From a virus: DNA of 28,168 bases. Below the pieces are notes generated by a model. That model was not told the origin of the DNA. It ran no database searches and saw only the letters and a program-made list of their open reading frames with translations. The DNA lies in IMG/VR virus record IMGVR_UViG_3300013233_000129, positions 1 to 28,168 of that record, one strand, 5' to 3'. This document shows, piece by piece, positions 6,414 through 14,300 of this stretch. Every line of letters starts with the position of its first letter. Position 1 is the first letter of the stretch. The position numbers and the translations under genes were made by a program.

Positions 6414-7694
6414 ATGGCTGATGAAGTAAAAACCGAAACTACTGGAATGGACGCAGTTCTTGATCTTGTAAAGGAGATTAAGACTGGTATGGTTACTCGT
6501 GACGCTGTTAAGGAGATCGCCGAGGAAATCGTAGCCACTAAAATGGTAGACCTTGAAACTCGTACTACTCAGTTTGATGCTGACGAGAAGGATACCGTTA
6601 TCGAAACTAAGGAGGGGACTCCCGTACTTAAAACTTCCTTTACCCCTGATGAGGCTAAGGATCTAGATTATGTATTTCTCTATTCTCTAATGCTTGGTAA
6701 GGACGCCGCTGCTGTATCTCCTTGGGTTGCTAAGACTCTAGGGGGGGTATATGGTGCAGACTTTACTAAGGCCCAGGCAGTAGCAACTCATCAATCCCTA
6801 ATCCCTACTGGTCTTTCTAGCCAGCTTCTAAGTGATGTTGAACTTGAACTTGTTGTTGCTAATAAGTTCCGAGTTATCGATATGCCTACTAACCCATTTG
6901 AACTCCCTCTAAAAACTGGGCGTACTACTGCATATCATATTGTTACTGATGGTACTAATGCTACAGAGAGTTCAGCCACAACCGGTAAGACTACTCTTAC
7001 CTTAGAGAAGCTTGCTGTTTACACCCAGTTCACCTATGAGCTAGAAGCTGATTCTATCGTACCTGTGCTTCCCATGCTTCGACAGGACATCGTTGAGGTT
7101 CTAGCACGCCAGCTTGATGACAACATTCTCAACGGTCACGATAGTGCTGTTACTGGTCAGACTCTTGTTTACAATACTTGGGATGGTCTTAAGACTGAGG
7201 CTACTACTCAGGCTACCGTTTCTTCAGCAGTTGCAGGAACCTTCACCGTTGCTGATATTGCAAACATGCGAGTATCCCTAAAATCTCGTGGTGTTCGTAC
7301 TGATGACCTTATCCTCTTTACCGGTGTAGATGGTTATAAAGATCTTTACACTACTGGCGAAGTTATTACCATGGACAAACTTGGCCCCAAGGCTACTGTC
7401 CTAACTGGTCAGATTGGTGCTATCTACGGCGTGCCTATCGTAGTCTCCGAGTTCTCAAACACAACCTCAGCTAACCAGGGTGATGCTCTAGGTCTAGCGC
7501 GCACTCGGGATATCGTAATGGCTTCCCGGTCTGCTTTTGTCCTTGGCCGCCCTCGTAATGATGGTGTTCTAGTTGAGCAGGACAAGAACATTGTGAACCA
7601 GACTGTGCAGCTTGTCTCCTCAATTCGTCGGGACTTCCAGAAGATCTTCGGTGATTCTACTGATCCTTCAGTTGCACAACGCTATATCAAATAG
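6414..7694 (+). CDS. Major capsid protein, HK97 fold
   Basis: A 426-residue capsid protein. The first 100 or so residues are charged and helical, like the delta domain cleaved by the protease during maturation. The mature part has the order typical of HK97-fold capsids: SLIPTGLSSQLLSDVELELV (N-arm), a beta E-loop region (TTAYHIVTDGTNATESS), the spine helix VPVLPMLRQDIVEVLARQLDDNIL, a P-domain and the A-domain with TGQIGAIYGVPIVVSEF. AAGGAG precedes the ATG. Codon use looks more uniform and slightly richer in G and C than in neighbouring genes, as expected of a very highly expressed gene. A strong terminator follows 30 bases after the stop, so it is the last gene before a transcription boundary. 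Confidence 0.93.
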   Translation: MADEVKTETTGMDAVLDLVKEIKTGMVTRDAVKEIAEEIVATKMVDLETRTTQFDADEKDTVIETKEGTPVLKTSFTPDEAKDLDYVFLYSLMLGKDAAAVSPWVAKTLGGVYGADFTKAQAVATHQSLIPTGLSSQLLSDVELELVVANKFRVIDMPTNPFELPLKTGRTTAYHIVTDGTNATESSATTGKTTLTLEKLAVYTQFTYELEADSIVPVLPMLRQDIVEVLARQLDDNILNGHDSAVTGQTLVYNTWDGLKTEATTQATVSSAVAGTFTVADIANMRVSLKSRGVRTDDLILFTGVDGYKDLYTTGEVITMDKLGPKATVLTGQIGAIYGVPIVVSEFSNTTSANQGDALGLARTRDIVMASRSAFVLGRPRNDGVLVEQDKNIVNQTVQLVSSIRRDFQKIFGDSTDPSVAQRYIK

Positions 7695-7724
7695 ATCCTA
7701 GCGTAAAATAATCACAACAACCAA

Positions 7725-7757
7725 GGGGCGAGGGCAGTTTAGCCTCGCCCCTTTTTT
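7725..7757 (+). terminator. Rho-independent terminator after the capsid gene
   Basis: GGGGCGAGG (7725-7733) pairs perfectly with CCTCGCCCC (7743-7751) around a nine-base loop, followed by six T. It lies between the capsid stop (7694) and the connector start (7770). It probably limits read-through so that capsid transcripts exceed those of the tail genes. Confidence 0.9.
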
Positions 7758-7769
7758 GGGTACTTTTCT

Positions 7770-8372
7770 ATGTCATTTGCTACTATACATGAATTAAAAC
7801 TTCTTCTTGATATTGACGAGAGCAATACCAATGAGGATGAAACTTTAGACATGTTCCTTACACTTTCTGAGGATGTAGTAAAGGAGTACACAGGTTCAAC
7901 ATTTACAAGCGCAACAACTTCAGCACTCTATGATGGTACAGGTACTAATGAACTTTTCTTAAAAAATCCAGTCCTAACTTTCACAGTGTTAAAAAGGAAT
8001 AGTAGCAGAAAAACAGTACTTGAATCCACAACTTCTGCATTAACTTATCCAGACGATTATGTATACTATCCCAATGTAGGAAAAGTCCTCTTAAATGACT
8101 CTGTTTTTACTAAAGGTCTTCAGAATATTTATATTGAGTATGTATCTGGTTATTCTAGTACTCCTACCCCTATTAAACAAGCTACTCTTGAATTGGCGAT
8201 AAAATCCTACAAAGATCACCGCCAGGGTAGGTTCGGGGTTAATTCAAAAGCCTTATCTTCTAATGCTACAGTACGAGATGATTTTGTAAGAACTTATCTA
8301 ACTCCTAGCACAAAATCACTTTTAGATCTCTATAGGAACCCACTAGAAGAGGGAGAGGAAATAACTCTCTAA
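7770..8372 (+). CDS. Head-tail connector, gp6-like
   Basis: A 200-residue protein. The N-terminus (FATIHELKLLLDIDESNTNEDETLDMFLTLSEDVVKEYTGSTF in the genome, residues about 3-45) has the helix-turn-helix-like pattern of gp6-type connectors. The C-terminal part has PTPIKQATLELAIKSYKDHRQGRFG, again typical of the family (helix that packs on the portal). It would form the ring just below the portal. The ATG is only 13 bases past the terminator T-tract and has no recognisable Shine-Dalgarno, so its translation and transcription both look weak, in keeping with a low-copy neck component. The stop overlaps the next start as TAATG. Confidence 0.8.
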   Translation: MSFATIHELKLLLDIDESNTNEDETLDMFLTLSEDVVKEYTGSTFTSATTSALYDGTGTNELFLKNPVLTFTVLKRNSSRKTVLESTTSALTYPDDYVYYPNVGKVLLNDSVFTKGLQNIYIEYVSGYSSTPTPIKQATLELAIKSYKDHRQGRFGVNSKALSSNATVRDDFVRTYLTPSTKSLLDLYRNPLEEGEEITL

Positions 8373-8974
8373 TGGCTACTTCTCGTAAACCCGGACAAAT
8401 ATTTGATCGAGAGACTAAAAGACGGATTCTCTCTCAAATTAGTGCTGGTGGCGGAGCAGATGTAGTACGTCGTTTTCTCTATGATATAACTGATGAATTA
8501 GACTCAGAATTAAGAAGAGCAAAGAGGTATGCACTATCAAATCGTTGGTGGGTTGGTCCAAAGAAACAACGTCCTGGATGGAATCTAACCCCTAGGGTAT
8601 TTTACTGGCGTTCTGGTAAAATGATGTTGTCCTCAAAAGTGCTTATGGTATTAAAATTTAAAACCAGAGGATCTAGAAAATTTACCATATCTAAAACAGC
8701 AAAAAGTGTTACTGGGGTTAAAAGAGAAATTAAAAGAACTATTGCTAGTCTCTCAGATGATAAACTAATAAAACAGGCTCGTTTCTCTAATTCTTTTACT
8801 TCACCATGGAAATTCTCTTATTCCCTAGAAAGTACAGTACAAAATCCTGCAGATGGTGCTCGTTACGGGGAATTACAGAATCAAGGCTTTTTTAATTCAA
8901 AAGCAGGTAAAAATACCCTACCAACTCCCTGGCTTACAGACTCAATTGATAGGATTAATATAAATGGCATCTAG
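8372..8974 (+). CDS. Probable neck / head closure protein, HK97 gp10-like
   Basis: A 200-residue basic protein. Identity rests on position (between connector and tail terminator) and on a C-terminal pattern, ARYGELQNQGFFNS followed by LPTPWLTDSID. This resembles the gp10-like family's Tyr-x-x-x-x-x-x-Gly and late Pro-Phe/Trp-Leu motif. The central part is rich in Lys and Arg (FKTRGSRKFTISKTAKS). GAGAGG within the end of the preceding gene is a plausible ribosome binding site. It overlaps the next gene by 11 bases. It could instead be another minor head-tail joining protein. Confidence 0.6.
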   Translation: MATSRKPGQIFDRETKRRILSQISAGGGADVVRRFLYDITDELDSELRRAKRYALSNRWWVGPKKQRPGWNLTPRVFYWRSGKMMLSSKVLMVLKFKTRGSRKFTISKTAKSVTGVKREIKRTIASLSDDKLIKQARFSNSFTSPWKFSYSLESTVQNPADGARYGELQNQGFFNSKAGKNTLPTPWLTDSIDRININGI

Positions 8975-9374
8975 AGTTACTATACTTACCGCACTAACTT
9001 CCATACTTGACACATTACGGTATTCTGATGATATTGCTAAAGTCAAAAATACCCAAACTGATTTTATGTCAGAACCGGCATATCCTGTTCTTTACGTTCT
9101 AGTGGGAGATGAAAGTAGGGATAGGAGAAATACAGGAAATGGCTACAGAAGCCACATCGAACTAATCGTACGAATTGCCGCAAAAGGAAATCAAGGAGAG
9201 GAACAAGATGTACTCAATCCACTTATTGAAGCTGTGTTTGATAAAATTGCATCTAATGATAATCTTAACACAACCGTATTGGATGCGTATGTTTCCGATG
9301 TAAATACCGACCAAGGAACTGCTTATCCCTATGCTCTAGCCGAAATAATCATTAAAGCTATGTATGTGGAGTAG
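8964..9374 (+). CDS. Probable tail terminator / tail completion protein
   Basis: A 136-residue protein with the size and pattern of lambda gpU-like tail terminators: an N-terminal helix (VTILTALTSILDTL), then EPAYPVLYVLVGDES, a hydrophobic beta strand HIELIVRIAAKG, a helix with VLNPLIEAVFDKI, and a final strand AEIIIKAMYVE. Such proteins cap the finished tail tube and provide the joining surface for the head. The gene overlaps the previous one by 11 bases. After its stop comes a 69-base gap with the TTTCGTT motif, which closes the neck block. Family assignment is by pattern and position. Confidence 0.65.
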   Translation: MASRVTILTALTSILDTLRYSDDIAKVKNTQTDFMSEPAYPVLYVLVGDESRDRRNTGNGYRSHIELIVRIAAKGNQGEEQDVLNPLIEAVFDKIASNDNLNTTVLDAYVSDVNTDQGTAYPYALAEIIIKAMYVE

Positions 9375-9403
9375 GATGAAATTTGTGGAATAATCAAGAG
9401 ATT

Positions 9404-9416
9404 TTTCGTTTAATAA
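9404..9416 (+). promoter_or_regulatory. TTTCGTT motif, candidate phage promoter (copy 3)
   Basis: TTTCGTTTAATAA, in the gap before the major tail protein and 27 bases before its ATG. The tail tube protein is needed in many copies, so a promoter here is reasonable. Confidence 0.45.
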
Positions 9417-9443
9417 TTAGCACCAAATTAAAAGGAGTCAATC

Positions 9444-10460
9444 ATGGCTGAAGTACTACAAAGAAGTATGAGATTATATATTGCACCCACAACTGTCACC
9501 TCTGCAACGGCTTTAGCCACTGCATATCGGGTGCCTTTTGTATCCCAGGATCTAAACAGTCAGTTTGATACTGTGGATCGTAATGTTGTGTTGAATAGTA
9601 TTGTAAAAGAGCACTCACTTGTTGTACGTGAACAGGTGGCTGGTACTTATACTAAAGAACTTTATTTTAGTGATACCTCTCTAACTACCGCCTCTGCGGC
9701 TGTTCCTGATTTTTGGATTCTTAAGGCTCTTGGTCTTAATAATACAGCCGCTAATGCTACTCCTACTGGAGTAACTTCTGCTTATACTTTTACAAACACA
9801 GCAACTCCATCTACTGACTGGTTAAACATTTATAAGATTTTTGATAATGCTACCCCATCAACAGGTAGTGGTGAGGTTTATCAACATACCTCAGCTCGAC
9901 CCACAGCGATGACTTGGAATTTTGCAGTAGGTAGTATTGTAGAACCTCAGATTACTTTTGCAGGGCTTAATACTGCTGTTACTTCCGCTTTTACAATTCC
10001 TTCAGATACTATCACTACAAGTACTTTAGATCCTGCTATTCCAAAGAGTATGAGCATTACTATTGATGGCTCGGGTTTTAACCTTACAGATCTAACTCTT
10101 AATTTAACAGGTACTACCCAGAATGTAGAGAGTATTGCAACCGATGGTATTACTAATATTATCAATACTGGGTTTGCTGTAACTGGTTCTTTCAATGTTC
10201 TTTATAACACTGCGGATGAGTTCTATAAGAAGTTCCTAAACTCAACCGCCGTATCTGCTGAAGTTATTATTAAGGACGCCCCCGCTCTAGCAGGAAATAC
10301 AGGACGATCCATCACCTTCACAATTCCTAACCTTAAATTCTCAAATGTAACCCCTCAGGTTTCTAATGACTTCGTATCAAATGCTGTAGAGTTTACCGCA
10401 GCTAACCCAACAGATCAATCTTCAGGAGCTATTGAGATTAAGTATCAGATCGTACCATAA
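9444..10460 (+). CDS. Major tail protein (tail tube)
   Basis: A 338-residue, Thr/Ser/Ala-rich protein of beta character with few charged residues, the usual look of a siphovirus tube protein. MAEVLQRSMRLYIAPTTVTS at the start and the FTIPNLKFSNVTPQ / EFTAANPTDQSSGAIEIKYQ ending fit tube proteins that stack as hexamers. A clear AAGGAG lies about nine bases before the ATG. The position between the tail terminator and the frameshifted chaperone pair is the canonical place. The protein is longer than the minimum tube fold (about 150-250 residues), so part may be an added surface domain, perhaps in the middle (residues about 180-260). The gene directly follows a putative promoter motif. Confidence 0.85.
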   Translation: MAEVLQRSMRLYIAPTTVTSATALATAYRVPFVSQDLNSQFDTVDRNVVLNSIVKEHSLVVREQVAGTYTKELYFSDTSLTTASAAVPDFWILKALGLNNTAANATPTGVTSAYTFTNTATPSTDWLNIYKIFDNATPSTGSGEVYQHTSARPTAMTWNFAVGSIVEPQITFAGLNTAVTSAFTIPSDTITTSTLDPAIPKSMSITIDGSGFNLTDLTLNLTGTTQNVESIATDGITNIINTGFAVTGSFNVLYNTADEFYKKFLNSTAVSAEVIIKDAPALAGNTGRSITFTIPNLKFSNVTPQVSNDFVSNAVEFTAANPTDQSSGAIEIKYQIVP

Positions 10461-10530
10461 TAAGTAAGCAATTGGCAGTTGGGAGATCTGCCCTAACAAA
10501 ACTCCTATCCGAACATCTAGCACTATTAAC

Positions 10531-10556
10531 TATGAAAGGAGATCAATTATGATCTT
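10531..10556 (+). promoter_or_regulatory. MKG-type mini-leader and ribosome binding site (copy 1)
   Basis: AACTATGAAAGGA, six bases, then TTATGATC. The first ATG opens a six-codon frame (MKGDQL) whose TGA overlaps the gene's ATG. The AAAGGAG in it is the Shine-Dalgarno of the tail chaperone gene. The same arrangement recurs at 23587-23611. Confidence 0.4.
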
Positions 10557-10944
10557 TGCAGTCTCAACAAAGCAGACATTCGATTATGTACCAGAGTCCG
10601 ATAGAAAGTCAGATACACCTACTACTTTCAAACTACGGACCCTGACAGCTAGAGAACTTGTAGCCATCGAAGATCGAGTTACAAGACTCTCACAAACTGA
10701 AAATTCAGATGAAGTAAGTATCTCAGTTTTCAGTGGTACTCAGTCACTTCTAGCCCTTCGTTACGGTCTACGTGGTTGGGAAAACTTTAGTCTTCCTGAT
10801 GGTAGTGAGGTTAAGTTTAAGGCAGATAGAAACGGCACCCCAAAGGATGTTACTATTGACTTTATTCCTTCTGAAATCCGTCAGGAACTTTCTACTGCAA
10901 TCCTTGATCGTTCACGTCTAGCAGAGGAAGAAACAAAAAACTAA
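10549..10944 (+). CDS. Tail assembly chaperone, gpG-like (short form)
   Basis: A 131-residue protein at the position of lambda gpG, between the tube protein and the tape measure. It is charged and largely helical in its second half (FIPSEIRQELSTAILDRSRLAEEE), with an N-terminal beta-like part that includes KLRTLTARELVAIEDRV. Chaperones of this type coat the tape measure until the tube assembles and are not found in the virion. The gene ends in AAA AAC TAA, preceded by A, giving the heptamer A AAA AAC at 10935-10941. This is a classic slippery site that would move some ribosomes into the -1 frame and produce the longer GT-like form. The start has a strong AAAGGAG. Confidence 0.82.
   Translation: MIFAVSTKQTFDYVPESDRKSDTPTTFKLRTLTARELVAIEDRVTRLSQTENSDEVSISVFSGTQSLLALRYGLRGWENFSLPDGSEVKFKADRNGTPKDVTIDFIPSEIRQELSTAILDRSRLAEEETKN
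10935..10941 (+). promoter_or_regulatory. Programmed -1 frameshift site A AAA AAC
   Basis: The zero-frame codons are AAA AAC, followed at once by TAA. Slipping back one base re-pairs both tRNAs well and continues with CTA ACA ATC. The -1 frame is then open for 121 codons. Same position and logic as lambda G/GT. Confidence 0.85.
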
Positions 10945-11306
10945 CAATCTTCTCACATGGAATCCTTAGAGAACCTTACTCAAAGTGGAAATGTGAGGAG
11001 TGTCAAGAAAGAAATTTATACAAAATAAGAGGATGTAAATTTTATCCAGAAACTTCGGGCATTGTTTCAAATTACCAACTAGGAAGAAACTTAATATCTG
11101 ATCAATGCCCACTTTCTTATGCAACAAAAGAGTTTAGTAAATACCTCAAATACTATAGTTTCTACTCATCATCAAAACTATTACCTGAACCTGGTGGAGT
11201 CCTAGATCAACAGAATTTATTTATTGAATTTGTAAATATTGTTGATGCTGTTAAATCAGAAGTTGAACGAGACGAATTAGATAAATCCAGAAGTAAGAGA
11301 AATTAA
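10941..11306 (+). CDS. gpT-like extension of the tail chaperone, made by -1 frameshift
   Basis: The -1 frame continuing the gpG-like gene. It has 121 codons without a stop and without a single Met, so it cannot start by itself at ATG and must be made as a fusion of 252 residues (lambda gpGT is similar in size). It begins LTIFSHGILREPYSKWKCEE. Four Cys (CEEC, then GC and QC) could bind a metal. The end, PGGVLDQQNLFIEFVNIVDA, is the Pro-Gly-Gly-x-Leu-Asp-Gln pattern seen in other T-type proteins. The T part recruits tube protein to the chaperone-coated tape measure. The stop is four bases before the tape-measure ATG. A simple ORF search would leave this stretch as an empty 366-base gap. Confidence 0.85.
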   Translation, partial: LTIFSHGILREPYSKWKCEECQERNLYKIRGCKFYPETSGIVSNYQLGRNLISDQCPLSYATKEFSKYLKYYSFYSSSKLLPEPGGVLDQQNLFIEFVNIVDAVKSEVERDELDKSRSKRN

Positions 11307-11310
11307 AACT

Positions 11311-14300
11311 ATGGCTAAGAAAGATCAAGCTGAATTAAAAGTTAATGTTTCTGGAGACCTGACTCAATTAGAAACCAAACTAAGAGAGTTAGAATCTAAG
11401 GGAGTCAAGGTATCACTTGTACCTATTGACTCCCTTATTAAGCAGGTTAAGGCTGTTAAGGCCAGTCTCTTTTCTTTGAATCGAGCTATTGGTTCAAAGA
11501 CTACGGGCGGTTTAGTTTCTAGACTTCGATCTTTAAATGATCAAGCAAAAAAAGCAGGAACAGGATTAGGTGAAGTTTCTACAGCTTCTAGTAATGCTGT
11601 AAGAAGTATAAATGCATTTACTACAGCACTCTCGGCAGCAGCATCTACAGTTGTTACAAAAGCACAATCTATTGGAGGATCCTCTGGAGGAAGTAGTGCA
11701 TTTAGTCAAACAGCTACTCTTGCAGGAAATAGAAGAACGGCTACTGTTGTTCGGGAATCAATGGAGAAGTTAGTACGGGCTGTAAAAACTCTCCCAACTT
11801 TAAATTCCAGGCTTACCTCAACCTCACCAACAGATTCTGGACGAGTACTACGAACATCTCCCCAGTTAATATCAGCAGCTAGAAATTCTGCAACTAGATT
11901 AAGTAGAGTATTTTCAGGACTAGGTAGAACAGTGGTGTCTACTAGTAAGAAGTTTGAAGAATTAATAGCAGTAATGAATTTTGGTAAAGCAGGTAGTTTA
12001 AGACAGTTGCCAGCCCCCCCACAACGAAAACTTCTTACCGCCCCCACAGTTCCTAGAGAACAGTTAAATATATTTAATACACAATCGGTAGCTGTATCAA
12101 GGTATTCAAAATTATTAACAAAGTTACAAAGGTCTCTTAGAGCGGCTTCCAAAAGTACAACAGCCTTAAGGAAACACGTCGACAGGTCAACTAAATCCTT
12201 CAAAGAGGGTGACCGCGCTCTATCTGACTACATTAGATTTATTGGTAAGTTTGCTGTAGCTTCTGCAATCGTATTTGCTTTTCCCGCAGCAATACGAGCA
12301 ATGGTTACTGGATTTGTTGACCTAGTAAAAGTAGGTCTAGAGTTTAATGAGATTTTAGAAACAGCACAAGTAGGTATTTCAAGTATCGTTGTAGCACAGG
12401 CTTCTGTTTTTAAAAATGGAGAAAAGGGTAATAGAAAAGAAATCTCCGGTCTCCAAGCTGTAATAGAGACAAGAAAAATTGCAATTGGTCAGTTAGAAAA
12501 ATTACGTATTGCTGGACTTAAAACTGCTGCAACTACAAACCAACTTGCATTTGCATTTCAGCAAGCAATTGGTCCAGGTCTTGCTGCTGGAATTTCTAAC
12601 TTTGATACATTAAGAAAAATCACCGTAGAGATTGTTCAGGGGGCATTTGCAATTGGTGTTCCTATGCGCCAGTTGAACGAGGAAGTTAGGTCTCTTCTTA
12701 CTGGGGCTATCAATCCAATTAACTCCCGCCTCGCCGCTGTACTAAACATTACTGGGGCCATGGTAAAAGATTGGAGAGAGTCTGGTCACCTAGCAGATGA
12801 ACTACTAAAAAGGATGGCTCCGTTTGAGAAAGCTGGAGAATTAGTATTTAACACCTTCGCTGGAATCAAGAGTAACATAGTTGAGTCGTTAGGAGCACTA
12901 AGCGGTAATGCATTTGGGGGATTCTTCTCGGAGTTAAAATTACAACTACAGGGAATCGTTGAAAATATTGTACCCGACGCCTCTGCGGGCATTATCTCCC
13001 CTGAACTTCTAGCAAGTGGTCATAAATTAGATGTGTTACTCGTTAAATTGACCAAGCATTTAGATCCATTAGTTAAGAGATTTATAAAACTTTCTAATGT
13101 AGTACTTGATAATACAGATGTAATTAGTAATTTCTTTCATCTAGTAGGTAATTTTATAAAAGGATCATTACTATTAAAATTTCTATTTAAGTGGCATAGA
13201 AGTAACCTGTTACTTACTAAGGGCACAGGTACTCTAGCTAAAGTAATGAGGAAGGTAGTAGGGGGATCAGAAATATTTATAAGAAAATTTACAGGATCTG
13301 CTCGTGCTGCTACATTATTTGGGTTTGCATTAAAACGTATATTAGGATTTTTTACATTAATTCTTTCAAATCCTCTTATTAGACTTTTTATGATTGCTGG
13401 GGGTATTCTATTATGGACCCTTCATATAAAGTTTGGTAAGGGGGTTGATAAAGAAACAGTTAGAATTACTAAGGAATTAAAGCAAGCAAAAGAAGATCTG
13501 GATAATATACAAGCAAAGATCAACCAGGTTAATAAAAAAGGTGGATTAGTTAATGCTCCGGATACAGCTAATAACTTATTAAACCAAGCAAATCAATCTC
13601 TGGCGGGGCCTCAACTATCTTTATCTAAAATAGCGGATAAAATTGAAACTGCACAATCAGCATTAAATCATGAAAATTCTAAACTTAAGGACCTTATATC
13701 TAAAAATGTAAATGGTAAAAATAATCGTGCAATATCTGGAGAAGAGATAAAAGTAAGAGATCTTACTTCAAGATTAGACGCATTACGAAGTAAGTATATA
13801 GAGTTGACAGCAGTTATAAATCCACTAATTGAAACTCAGAAAACTCTAAAAGGAACACTACAGGGAAATATAGATATTATAAAAGTAAATGCTGATATAA
13901 AATCTACTGTTGATACTCTTACTCAAATTTCTAATAAAACAGAAACTAGGGGCGAGAAGTTTACTCGTTTTGTTGATGGTGCAAAAACACGTTTAGAGGA
14001 ACTTAAGGCACAGATCAAATCCTTAGGTGTACAATCTGGTCCAACTTTTGATTCTCTTACTGCCTCTGCCTTACAGTTACAGAATGCTATAAATTTAAAA
14101 GGGCCTATTGCAGATGCTGTTGTTGCTTTCGAGGATGCGCAAGGAGCCGCAAAGGGATTCAGACAAGAACTTCATGAGATATCCTCAAACAAACAAATAG
14201 CACCAATAGACCAAATAGCACAAATTGAGTACTTATCAAATACTATAAAAATACTACAGGAAAACCTACGTGGACAAGGCTTTACAGATGCTGCTGATGC

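Noticed and set aside
10478-10496. GGCAG / CTGCC inverted repeat as a terminator after the tail tube gene
   Set aside because: Stem is only five base pairs and no T-tract follows.
12022-12036. Reverse-strand match to the TTTCGTT motif in the tape measure gene
   Set aside because: Inside coding sequence, on the opposite strand and without the AT-rich continuation of the four intergenic copies.
11706-12203. 165-codon minus-strand frame inside the tape measure gene
   Set aside because: Antisense shadow of a convincing long gene, with no ribosome site or recognisable product.
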